Below, piece by piece: positions 32,987 through 40,319 of a stretch of 40,319 bases of DNA. This stretch comes from Mycobacterium colombiense (GTDB taxonomy: Bacteria > Actinomycetota > Actinomycetes > Mycobacteriales > Mycobacteriaceae): contig NZ_MBEI01000073.1 in NCBI RefSeq assembly GCF_001953985.1, positions 1 to 40,319 on the forward strand. The letters are read 5' to 3'. The notes under the pieces were generated by a model. That model was not told the DNA's origin, did no database searches, and saw only the letters and a list, made by a program, of their open reading frames with translations. The position numbers were made by a program, and so were the translations under genes. Numbering within the stretch: the stretch's first letter is position 1; each line of letters begins with the position of its first letter.

Positions 32987-35341
32987 CTACAGAGTCTGGC
33001 CGTCCAGAAGGTCCTGGCGCGCCTTGGCCTCGCGGGCCACGAACTGATCGCGCGCGATCTGGCCGACGTAGTTGAAGTCTTGCAGGATGTCACGCAGCTC
33101 TTGCAGGAAAGCGCCGCGCCTGTCGGCCAGGTCCGGGGCCGCCGCGATCAGGTCTTGATCCTCGACGACCTGGCGCGCGGTGGCGAACAGCAGCGTCGAC
33201 ACCGATTCGCTGCTGCGGATCCGGGTTTGCGCCACATACTGTCGGCCGACGCCCAACGCCAGGCCGGTCAGTTCCTTTTGTCCGATGTCCGCGGGCGCGT
33301 CACGCAGCACGTCGGCGACGATCTCGTAGGCCTCGAAGAACACCCGCAGCATCGCATCCGCCATCAGCGGACGCTTGGTGAACAACAGCGCGTGGATCTC
33401 GTCGCCTCCGGCGGATACGTGGGCTTCCCAATTGTTGTGCCACGCCATCTCTTCGGCGATGTTGTCCCGGAAGGTCGCCGAGTCGGCGAAGTAGAAGTCG
33501 AACTTCAGCAGATCCCGCAGCCGCATCGCCTGGGTCCAGAAGGCCTCCATGCGGTCGCCGTCGGCGTGGCGGGCGTGAGCCAGCGCGAGTTCGACGATCG
33601 AGGTCTCCAGGAAGGCGTGGATCACCGAGTTGCGATAGAAGGCCGCGGCGTGCTGCTCGTCTGGCGCGATGCGCCACACCGGTTCCCGGCCGCCGTCGAC
33701 CCGGGTGATCGGGTGTCCGTTGGACAGCGCGTCGACCGCAGCTCGCACCCCGTCGTGCGAGCGCAGCCGCAACGCGCTGGTGGACATCGGGTTTTGTTTG
33801 CGTTCCAGGTAATCCAGCGAGTCCTGCAGGGTGTGGTGCAGCTGGCCGAGCGTCAGCGCCGCGCCGCGGGTGGTCAGCAGCAGCGCGCACACCAGACCCG
33901 TCGCCGTCACCGGCGTCGCCTGCAGGATCCGCCAGGCGACCTCGAACGACATCTTCTGCAGCGCAAGCCTTTTGGCGTCCGGGTCCTGCGCCAGCGGGCC
34001 GTGCGGGGCGCCCAGGTACTGGCGCATCGACACGGCTTCGGGGAATCGGACGTAGATCTTGCCGTAGTTGCGCTCGCCCTGCGCGCGGATGAAGTTGTAC
34101 AGCCAGCCGACGCCCTCCGGCGTCTTCTCGCCACCGCGGGCGTAGGCGGCGTATTCGGCCGTCTCGTGCAGCTGGTCGAAGCTGATCGAAACCGGCTGCA
34201 GCAGAATGTCTTCGCTGCGGCCGTCCAGGTAGGCGTCCGCGACGTAGGCCAGCAGGCCGAGCTTGGGTGGCAGCATCTTCCCGGTGCGCGACCGGGTGCC
34301 CTCGATGGACCAGCTCAGGTTGAACCGCTTTTCGACGATGTAGCCGACGTATTCGCGCAGCACGTACTTGTAGAGCTGGTCGTTGCCGATGTTGCGGCGG
34401 ATGAAGATGACACCGGAGCGCCGCAGCAGCGGGCCCATCGCGCCGAACGAGAGGTTGATGCCGGCGAACACGTGCACCGGCGGTAACCGGTTCTCCTGCA
34501 TGGCGACCGGCACCACAGCGCCGTCGATGTAGGACCGGTGCGAGAACAACAGCACCGCCGGGTGCGCTTCCAGGCCGGCGCGCATCGCCGCCACCTGATA
34601 GCCGTCGTAGTCAATCTCGGGATCGAACCCGCGGCTGAGCATCCGGCCGAGAACCCCGACGAGGTCGACCGAGGCCCGGCTCCACCCGGTAGCGAGTTCG
34701 TCGAGCATCTTTCCCGCCTCGTCGACGGTGGCGCCGGGAATCTTGGCCAAGCCCGCGCGAAACCGGTTGGAGGCCAATATCTCCGGCTTCACCAGCCGCG
34801 GTGACTTGTACTGCGGTCCGAGGATCCGGTACTCGACGCGTTCCATCGCCAAGATGGCGCGGCGGATCACGAATTGGGCGAAGTCGTTCTTGTCTTCCCC
34901 GACGGTGGTGTCACGCCATTGCCGCCGCAGCTCGGAGACGGTGGCCGCTTCACCGGCCACCACCCGCGCGCGCTGGGGGGCGGCCCGCACGATCCGTTCT
35001 TGCTGGCGTTCGTTGGGGTGGTAGGGATCCCGGCCGGGGAGCAGCCCGGCCAGCTTGGCCGCCCGGCTTCGATCCGGCTCGGGCAGCCAGAACACCCGCA
35101 CCGGGACGATCGAACGGTCTTCCCCGGACTCGAGCTGTTCGGCCAGGGCCGTCATCTCTTCCGGCGGCGCGTCGAGCGCCGGCAGTTTCACCAGGCCGAA
35201 GTTCGCCCCCGGATGGCCGGTGCGCTGTTGATCCATCCACGCCGTCACCAGTTGCATCTCGACCGGCGAGGCCATCGACGCCAATACCAGCGAGTCTCGT
35301 CCGGCAAGGACCGCGCTGCTATCTGCGGCCGGTTCGGTCAC
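32987..35341 (-). CDS. plsB2: Glycerol-3-phosphate acyltransferase PlsB2
   Basis: PlsB2 adds the first fatty acyl chain to glycerol-3-phosphate, starting phospholipid and triacylglycerol synthesis at the membrane. The 784-aa product (789 in Rv2482c) has the acyltransferase motif H268-RSYI-D273 in VLLFSHRSYIDGAV, the motif GVIFIRRNIGNDQLYKYVLR, EGTRSRTGK, and LLQPVSISFDQL. The start ATG at 35339-35341 overlaps the plsC stop as ATGA. Long N- and C-terminal regions flank the catalytic block, as in bacterial PlsB. Confidence 0.95.
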   Translation of the reverse strand: MTEPAADSSAVLAGRDSLVLASMASPVEMQLVTAWMDQQRTGHPGANFGLVKLPALDAPPEEMTALAEQLESGEDRSIVPVRVFWLPEPDRSRAAKLAGLLPGRDPYHPNERQQERIVRAAPQRARVVAGEAATVSELRRQWRDTTVGEDKNDFAQFVIRRAILAMERVEYRILGPQYKSPRLVKPEILASNRFRAGLAKIPGATVDEAGKMLDELATGWSRASVDLVGVLGRMLSRGFDPEIDYDGYQVAAMRAGLEAHPAVLLFSHRSYIDGAVVPVAMQENRLPPVHVFAGINLSFGAMGPLLRRSGVIFIRRNIGNDQLYKYVLREYVGYIVEKRFNLSWSIEGTRSRTGKMLPPKLGLLAYVADAYLDGRSEDILLQPVSISFDQLHETAEYAAYARGGEKTPEGVGWLYNFIRAQGERNYGKIYVRFPEAVSMRQYLGAPHGPLAQDPDAKRLALQKMSFEVAWRILQATPVTATGLVCALLLTTRGAALTLGQLHHTLQDSLDYLERKQNPMSTSALRLRSHDGVRAAVDALSNGHPITRVDGGREPVWRIAPDEQHAAAFYRNSVIHAFLETSIVELALAHARHADGDRMEAFWTQAMRLRDLLKFDFYFADSATFRDNIAEEMAWHNNWEAHVSAGGDEIHALLFTKRPLMADAMLRVFFEAYEIVADVLRDAPADIGQKELTGLALGVGRQYVAQTRIRSSESVSTLLFATARQVVEDQDLIAAAPDLADRRGAFLQELRDILQDFNYVGQIARDQFVAREAKARQDLLDGQTL

Positions 35342-37122
35342 GGATGCCCTCGGGGCGGCGATTCGGGTGGTTCGGCGTTGACGGCCGCCGCCTGGGCGGC
35401 GTGTCGTTGCGCCTCACCGTCTGTGAGGGCGGCCTGGGATTCGTGAGGGTTTGCCTTGCGCGGCTTCGCTTTTGACGCCGCATTCTTTGCCGGGGTCTTC
35501 TTGGCCGCAGTCTTCTTGGTCGCCGCCTTCTTGGCCGGGGCCTGCTTCGCCGCCGCCTTCTTGGCCGGTGCCTTGGCTTTGCGGCTCTGCACCTTGTCCG
35601 CAGCCTTCTTCTCGGCGTACAGGCTGACCTCGGGCAGTTCGCCGACGGGCCAGTTGGCGAGCGTGTCCAGGTACAGCTGACGCACCTCGGCGATGCGCTC
35701 CGGCAGCGTGTCAAGCGTCCAGTCCTGCACCGAGATCGGTGGAAAGACCGCGACGTCGACGGTGCCCGGGTTGATGACGGTCGAGTTCCGTGCGGCGACG
35801 AGCTCGGCGTTGCGGATCACGATCGGGACGATCGGGATGCCCGCGGCCATCGCGATCCGGAACGGCCCCTTCTTGAACGGGCCGACCTCGGTGGTGTCGA
35901 CCCGGGTGCCCTCGGGGGCGATCACAATCGAAAGCCCCCGGCGCGCACGGTCTTCGACCTCGTGCAGCATCTCCACCGCGGCGGCCTGATCGTCACGGTC
36001 GATGAACACGCCGTCCACCAGCCTGCCCAGCGTGCCCATGACGGGGTCTTTCTGCAACTCCTTCTTGCCCACCCCGACCCAGTTGTCACGCACCAGCGCG
36101 CCGGTGATCACCGGGTCAACCTGGTTGCGGTGGTTGAAGATGAAGACCGCCGGGCGTTGCGCGGTCAGGTTCTCCCTCCCGATGACGTTGAGCTGCACGC
36201 CGGCAATGGCCAGCGACAACTGGGAGAAGTTGGAGGTGAAGAAGTTGACGCCGCGGCGCCGGTTGCGGGTGAGCACACCGATGCCCACCGCGCCGGCGGC
36301 GACGGGGAACATCGAGCCGAAACCTGCGAGCGTGCGCAGCTGGCGCCGCAATCCCACCGGGCCGCGGCTGCTGAACCGCAGGATCGGCCAACCCCGGCGC
36401 TTGGCCACCGCGGCCATCTTGCCCTCGGGATTCGTCGGCCGCGGATTACCCACCAGATACATCAGGGCGACGTCCTCGTCGCCGTCGGCGTAGAAGTAGC
36501 TGTCCTTGAGATCGATGTCGTGCTCGGCCGCAAAGCGTTGCACCGCAGCGGCTTTGCCCGGACCCCACAGGATCGGCTTCTCGACGCCACCGGTGAGCAG
36601 GCCGTCCTCGGTGGTCTCGAACTTGTTGGTGAGCATGTTGGGAATGCCGAGAAAACGCGCGACCGGGTTGACCTGGATGGTCAGCGCCGACGAGCTGAGC
36701 ACCACTGTGTGGCCGCGGGCCATGTGCGCGCGCACCAGCTCGCGCATCTCCGGGTAGATCCGCGACTCGATCCGTTGGATGAACATCCGCTCGCCGATCT
36801 CTTCCAAGTCGTCGAGCAGCCGCCCGGTCAGCGCCGCGGCGGCCTTGCCGATCAGGTCCTCGAATTCGATGCGACCGAGGCTGTGGCTCAGGCCGGCCTG
36901 CACCATCCCAAGCAGCTCCCCGACGCCCATGTCGCGGCGCAGCAGCCGCTCCTGGGTCAGGATGATCGCGGTGAAACCGGCGACCAGCGTGCCGTCCAGG
37001 TCGAAGAACGCACCGATCTTGGCGCCGGCGGGGCTGGCCATGATCTCGGCCACCGAGCCGGGCAACCGCATGTCCTGCGCCGGAGTTTCGGCCTTATCCC
37101 CCTGTTCGTTCGAGGCGCTCAC
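35338..37122 (-). CDS. plsC: HAD phosphatase-PlsC acyltransferase fusion with histone-like tail
   Basis: The 594-aa product joins two enzymes. Residues 37-300 are a HAD phosphatase (nucleophile region D41-L-D43-GTLVAG) of the phosphoserine-phosphatase-like group. Residues about 320-500 are a PlsC-type 1-acylglycerol-3-phosphate acyltransferase (H331-RNQV-D336, EGTRVDTTEVG). It probably makes phosphatidate after PlsB2; the HAD part is often proposed to act on phospholipid or lysophosphatidate but is not proven here. The C-terminus from about 504 to 557 is a Lys/Ala/Pro repeat tail. The start GTG overlaps the WS/DGAT stop as GTGA. Confidence 0.9.
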   Translation of the reverse strand: MSASNEQGDKAETPAQDMRLPGSVAEIMASPAGAKIGAFFDLDGTLVAGFTAIILTQERLLRRDMGVGELLGMVQAGLSHSLGRIEFEDLIGKAAAALTGRLLDDLEEIGERMFIQRIESRIYPEMRELVRAHMARGHTVVLSSSALTIQVNPVARFLGIPNMLTNKFETTEDGLLTGGVEKPILWGPGKAAAVQRFAAEHDIDLKDSYFYADGDEDVALMYLVGNPRPTNPEGKMAAVAKRRGWPILRFSSRGPVGLRRQLRTLAGFGSMFPVAAGAVGIGVLTRNRRRGVNFFTSNFSQLSLAIAGVQLNVIGRENLTAQRPAVFIFNHRNQVDPVITGALVRDNWVGVGKKELQKDPVMGTLGRLVDGVFIDRDDQAAAVEMLHEVEDRARRGLSIVIAPEGTRVDTTEVGPFKKGPFRIAMAAGIPIVPIVIRNAELVAARNSTVINPGTVDVAVFPPISVQDWTLDTLPERIAEVRQLYLDTLANWPVGELPEVSLYAEKKAADKVQSRKAKAPAKKAAAKQAPAKKAATKKTAAKKTPAKNAASKAKPRKANPHESQAALTDGEAQRHAAQAAAVNAEPPESPPRGHP

Positions 37123-38594
37123 GAGCCCGCCACCGATCGGGCGGACACGGCCGGCTCAACGAACGAGGCGGGCACGGCGCGCGGTGGGGGGTCACCGGCC
37201 AGCGCCAGGATCTCGTCGAAGCCGTCCAGCAGGCATTGGGCGAACAAGGCCTCGTTGCGCACCGCGGCCTTGTCGTAGCGCACGGTGATGGTGCACCACC
37301 CGCCCCGCGAAATCAGCACCACCATCATCGCCACTCCGGGCAACGGGCCGATACCGTACTGCCGCAAGACTTTAGCGCCGGCGAGGTAGGTGTCGCCCGG
37401 GAAGACGGGGACGTTGCTGGCCTGCACGTCGGAGCCGATCACCGAGCCGGTGATCCCTTCCAGCACCGCGGTGGGCAACACGCTGAGCACCGGGGCAAAA
37501 GAACCGATGATGTTCATCGCGGGCTCGTCACGGCGCTGCGTCATCTGGGCGCGAATCTTCTTCATCCGGGAGACGGGGTCGGCGGTCCCGATCGGCGCCG
37601 CGAGGTTGACGCCGGTGAACCGGTTGCCGCCGGCCGTGTCCGCTTCGGCCCGCAGGCTGACCGGCACCGCCATCGGCAGCGTGCTGATCGGCACGCCGAA
37701 CGCCAGGTGGTAGCGGCGCAAGGCGCCGCAGAGCCCGGCCAGGTAGGCGTCGTTGATCGACCCGCCACCGGCCTTCGCGGCCTTGTGCAGGTCGGCGAGC
37801 GGGATATCGATCGCCTCGCTGCGGGTGGCCAGGCTGCGCCGCCGCAGCAGCGGCGACGGCTCGGCGGCTCGGTTGAGCACCCGCATGCCCGACATGGCGT
37901 ACCCGACGATGCCCGACACGGTGGACGTCGGTTCCAGGACCGCCCGCCCGGCGGCCGAGACCGCGCCGGACAGCGCGTTCATGACGCCGCCGACGACGGC
38001 GAAGGGCAGGTGGTTAATGCCCTGGCGCATCAGATCATTGGACGTCAGGTCCTGCGGGACGGGCAGCGGCAGCGTCGGCTTGGCCGGCGGATTGCGCTCG
38101 AGGTCATAGATCTCGGCGAACATCTGGACCCCACCGACGCCGTCGGTGACGGCATGACTGACATGCAGCAGCGTCGCGGCCCGGCCGTCGGCCAGCCCCT
38201 CGACCAGGGTGGTCGTCCACAGCGGCCGCGAGATGTCCATCGGCGACTGCAGGATGAGCTCGGCGAGATCGAATACCTCACGCAGCGTGCCGGGTTCGGA
38301 CACCCGCACGCGGCGCACGTGGAAATCCAGGTTGAAGTCGGGGTCGACCACCCAGCGCGGCGACGCGGTCGGCAGGGTCGGCACGACGACCTTTTGCCGC
38401 AGCCGCAACACGCGTCGCGACGCGCTTTCGAATCGAGCGCGGAATTGTTCCCAGTCCGGCGTGCAGTCCAGGAGCTCCAGCGCCATGATCCCGGACCGGG
38501 TGCGGGGATTCGCCTCTCCCCTGTGCAGTAGGTAGTCGACCGGCCCGAGCTCGTCGGACAACTTAATCGCCTCGACGGACTCAGTCATGGTCAT
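37119..38594 (-). CDS. Wax ester synthase/diacylglycerol acyltransferase family (Rv2484c homologue)
   Basis: A WS/DGAT protein of 491 aa, likely to make triacylglycerol from diacylglycerol and acyl-CoA. The usual active-site motif HHxxxDG reads S146-H147-A-V-T-D151-G152, so the first histidine is Ser while the catalytic second histidine and Asp are kept. The second family signature (NVPVFPGDTYLAG, with ASNVP) and the PLW (RPLWTTTLVEGL) region are present. ATG at 38594 or 38588 could be the start; neither has a strong ribosome-binding site. It is the first gene of an overlapping operon with plsC and plsB2. Confidence 0.88.
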   Translation of the reverse strand: MTMTESVEAIKLSDELGPVDYLLHRGEANPRTRSGIMALELLDCTPDWEQFRARFESASRRVLRLRQKVVVPTLPTASPRWVVDPDFNLDFHVRRVRVSEPGTLREVFDLAELILQSPMDISRPLWTTTLVEGLADGRAATLLHVSHAVTDGVGGVQMFAEIYDLERNPPAKPTLPLPVPQDLTSNDLMRQGINHLPFAVVGGVMNALSGAVSAAGRAVLEPTSTVSGIVGYAMSGMRVLNRAAEPSPLLRRRSLATRSEAIDIPLADLHKAAKAGGGSINDAYLAGLCGALRRYHLAFGVPISTLPMAVPVSLRAEADTAGGNRFTGVNLAAPIGTADPVSRMKKIRAQMTQRRDEPAMNIIGSFAPVLSVLPTAVLEGITGSVIGSDVQASNVPVFPGDTYLAGAKVLRQYGIGPLPGVAMMVVLISRGGWCTITVRYDKAAVRNEALFAQCLLDGFDEILALAGDPPPRAVPASFVEPAVSARSVAGS

Positions 38595-38726
38595 CAGCTC
38601 GACGCGCCAACGTTGTCACCGTCGATCAAGCCTCCTGCCTTTGGACCCCACCAACCCCAATGGTCTACCCAACGCTAGTCGGGTTACCGCGCTGGTGAAA
38701 GGAGCTGCAGGTTCCTGGGCGAGGGC

Positions 38727-39974
38727 TCAGCTGGCCGAAGTGGCCGACAAGGGCAGCGAATCCAGCAGCGAGCTGACGCGCCGCCCATAGACGACCCCGA
38801 GGAAATCGGCGACGGCGTCAGCGGCCAGCCGCGATCGAACCGTCGGCGTGATGTCGAAAGCGTGGTGGGCGTTGCCGAGTTCGGCGTGGGCGACCGTGGC
38901 CGCCCCGGCCGCGCGCAGCGCCGCGCAGAACGCGCGAGCCTGGCCGCTGGGCACCAATTCGTCCTTCTCGCCGTGCAGCACGAAGAAGGGCGGTGCGTCG
39001 CCGTGCACGTAGGAAACCGGCGACGCCGCCGTGAAGCGCTCGGGCTCCTCGGCGTAGCGGGCCTTCATCACGAACTGTTCGAGGAACGGCAGCATCAGCG
39101 GGTGCATGTTCTCGAAGTCGGTGAAGTCGTAGACGCCGTAATAGGGCGCCACCGCTTGCACGGTCGTGTCGGCGTCTTCGAAGCCGGGTTGGAAGGTGGG
39201 GTCGTTCGGGGTGAGCGCCGCCAGGGAGGCCAGGTGCCCGCCCGCCGAGCCACCGGTGATCGCGATGAAGTCCGGGTCGCCGCCGTAGTCGGCGATGTTC
39301 TCCCGCACCCAGGCGATTGCCCTTTTCACGTCGATCAGGTGCGCGGGGAAGGTGGCGCGTGGGCTCTTGCTGTAATCGATCGAGACGCAGATCCAGCCGA
39401 GTTGAACCATTCGGCTCATCAGCGTGTAGGCCTGCGGGCGCCTGCCGTTCAGCGCCCACGCCCCGCCCGGCACCTGGATCAGGACCGGCGCCCGGCACCC
39501 CGGGGCCAGGTCATCGCGTCGCCAGATGTCGAGCAGGTGGTCGCGTGCGCTGGGGCCATAGGAGATGTCGGAGGTCTGCGCGGCGTACCGGCGGTGCGGC
39601 CCGGGGCGGCCCAACAGGCCTCCGCGCGGGGCGCACAGCGCCCCGACGGCGGCGGGGTGACACACCTGAGCCGGAAACTCGGGGCCGAAGGCCTCCGCCA
39701 GCGCCGCGGTGAGGGACTTGTCCGCCCGCTGGGCGGCCAGCGTCTTGCCGACCCGGCCGACGGACGGGTGCGAGACCCGCGACAGCGCGTGCCCGGTCAC
39801 CACGTGCGGGGGAAACTCGGTGAAAAGCCAACCGGCCAAGCAGCCCAGCGCGAACGGCCCGCCCCGTAGCACCAGGCTGCCGAGGTGAAAGACGTCCCGG
39901 GCTTCGGCCGCCAGGCGTGCCGCCTGGGCGGCCGCCCACCCGCAGGGCGAAGACTTATTACTGGCCACGCTCAT
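38727..39974 (-). CDS. lipQ: Carboxylesterase LipQ (alpha/beta hydrolase)
   Basis: The 415-aa product is an alpha/beta hydrolase of the HSL-like esterase group: PVLIQVPGGAWALNGRRPQAYTL forms the oxyanion region, the nucleophile elbow is ITGGS243AGGH, and the Asp and His follow in FVLHGEKDELVPSGQAR and GNAHHAFDITP. The N-terminal quarter contains a hydrophobic stretch (FHLGSLVLRGGPFALGCLAGWLF) that may anchor it in the membrane. ATG at 39972-39974 gives MSVASNKSS. The length fits Rv2485c (421 aa). It probably cleaves short- or medium-chain esters. Confidence 0.9.
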   Translation of the reverse strand: MSVASNKSSPCGWAAAQAARLAAEARDVFHLGSLVLRGGPFALGCLAGWLFTEFPPHVVTGHALSRVSHPSVGRVGKTLAAQRADKSLTAALAEAFGPEFPAQVCHPAAVGALCAPRGGLLGRPGPHRRYAAQTSDISYGPSARDHLLDIWRRDDLAPGCRAPVLIQVPGGAWALNGRRPQAYTLMSRMVQLGWICVSIDYSKSPRATFPAHLIDVKRAIAWVRENIADYGGDPDFIAITGGSAGGHLASLAALTPNDPTFQPGFEDADTTVQAVAPYYGVYDFTDFENMHPLMLPFLEQFVMKARYAEEPERFTAASPVSYVHGDAPPFFVLHGEKDELVPSGQARAFCAALRAAGAATVAHAELGNAHHAFDITPTVRSRLAADAVADFLGVVYGRRVSSLLDSLPLSATSAS

Positions 39975-40142
39975 GCGACGTCACCTCTCGACGTTATGCA
40001 CACGCCTCATCGCGGTTAACGGCCGATGGCCGGCCGGTTTTGTACGTGTGTCGAGGGTCATCACGATAACCGATAAACGTGGCGCGGGAAGGGCTTTCAC
40101 GCGCGTGGCGGCGTGGAATCGGATCATCCGGGTGCGGTTGGA

Positions 40143-40148
40143 TAGACT
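40143..40148 (+). promoter_or_regulatory. Candidate -10 box for tRNA-Arg
   Basis: TAGACT (TANNNT) lies 12 nt before the mature tRNA 5' end at 40161. No reliable -35 element is visible. Confidence 0.4.
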
Positions 40149-40160
40149 GACCTGCGCATT

Positions 40161-40234
40161 GCCTCCGTAGCTCAGGTGGATAGAGCAAGGGCCTTCTAAT
40201 CCCTAGGTCGCACGTTCGAGTCGTGCCGGGGGCA
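40161..40234 (+). tRNA. tRNA-Arg (anticodon TCT)
   Basis: A 74-nt cloverleaf: acceptor GCCTCCG/CGGGGGC with one T-G wobble, D arm GCTC/GAGC, anticodon loop CTTCTAA (TCT, reading AGA), T arm GCACG/CGTGC with TTCGAGT, discriminator A. The anticodon stem AGGGC/TCCCT has a C-T mismatch at 31-39. CCA is not encoded. Confidence 0.9.
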
Positions 40235-40252
40235 CCGGGCTCGTGTATGACG

Positions 40253-40317
40253 TCGGCTGATGCTTGACGGATCTATGTCGGGTGATGCCTGACAGTGTTT
40301 CGGCTGATGGTTGACAG
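40253..40317. repeat. Three degenerate 18-bp repeats at the window edge
   Basis: TCGGCTGATGCTTGACGG (40253-40270), TCGGGTGATGCCTGACAG (40278-40295) and TCGGCTGATGGTTGACAG (40300-40317) are direct copies, with steps of 25 and 22 bp. They start 19 bp after the tRNA-Arg gene. Subterminal repeats of this kind are seen at ends of insertion elements, and tRNA 3' ends are common integration sites. The window stops before any transposase gene. Confidence 0.65.
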
Positions 40318-40319
40318 TT

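Noticed and set aside
35456..35680. Plus-strand Ala/Phe-rich membrane-like ORF opposite the PlsC tail
   Set aside because: It is the antisense reading of the Lys/Ala repeats (AAG/GCC codons read as CTT/GGC), not a gene.

Overview
This 40 kb window is high-GC actinobacterial DNA from a slow-growing Mycobacterium other than M. tuberculosis. The gene order follows M. tuberculosis Rv2450c-Rv2485c almost gene for gene (rpfE, mobA, korBA, clpX, mmuM, clpP2P1, tig, tRNA-Pro, tRNA-Gly, lipP, nei1, rpiB, Rv2466c, pepN, Rv2468c, HNH, glbO, aglA, Rv2474c, Rv2475c, gdh, ettA, ssbB, plsB2, plsC, Rv2484c, lipQ). The proteins are very close to the M. tuberculosis ones as I remember them. There is no prophage, CRISPR array or plasmid. 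The species cannot be fixed from this window; the M. avium complex or a near relative is a guess.

Layout. 1-1315: 5' end of rpfE on the minus strand, then about 1.1 kb without a supportable gene, including a candidate structured rpfE leader with an attenuator-like hairpin. 1316-5090: mobA and the korA-korB 2-oxoglutarate:ferredoxin oxidoreductase genes, the latter joined by a MIRU-type repeat carrying a 39-codon coupling ORF. 5400-10648: protein quality control (clpX, clpP2-clpP1, trigger factor), with the homocysteine methyltransferase mmuM on the opposite strand. 10731-11023: tRNA-Pro and tRNA-Gly. 11056-13044: lipP followed by two tandem paralogous secreted Gly/Pro-rich proteins, with a remnant of the lipP 3' end between them. 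13122-19197: nei1, rpiB, the Rv2466c-type reductase (candidate SigH promoter), pepN, a probable cytochrome oxidase subunit (ctaJ) overlapping a DUF5130 gene, and an HNH nuclease. 19341-22431: glbO, aglA and a FAD oxidoreductase I do not expect here. 22510-28420: gdh-thioesterase-Rv2474c, overlapping end to end. 28499-32958: ettA, ssbB and a CopD-CtaG fusion. 32987-38594: an overlapping glycerolipid operon (WS/DGAT, HAD-PlsC, PlsB2). 38727-40319: lipQ, tRNA-Arg, and three degenerate repeats that look like the edge of a mobile element.

How the genes work together. ClpX is the unfoldase for the ClpP1P2 protease, while trigger factor handles nascent chains. KorAB and Gdh both act at the 2-oxoglutarate node. 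PlsB2, PlsC and the WS/DGAT protein supply successive acylations from glycerol-3-phosphate towards phosphatidate and triacylglycerol. CtaJ and CopD-CtaG both relate to the aa3 oxidase or its copper supply. Several genes (mmuM, pepN, ctaJ, copD-ctaG) have a TANNNT -10 box 6-7 nt before the start codon, as expected for leaderless mycobacterial mRNAs.

M. tuberculosis comparisons are from memory; no database was searched. The best new leads are the rpfE leader RNA, the lipP-tail/secreted-gene duplication, the lost zinc cysteine in Nei1, the histone-like tail on PlsC, and the repeat array and altered anticodon stem at tRNA-Arg.
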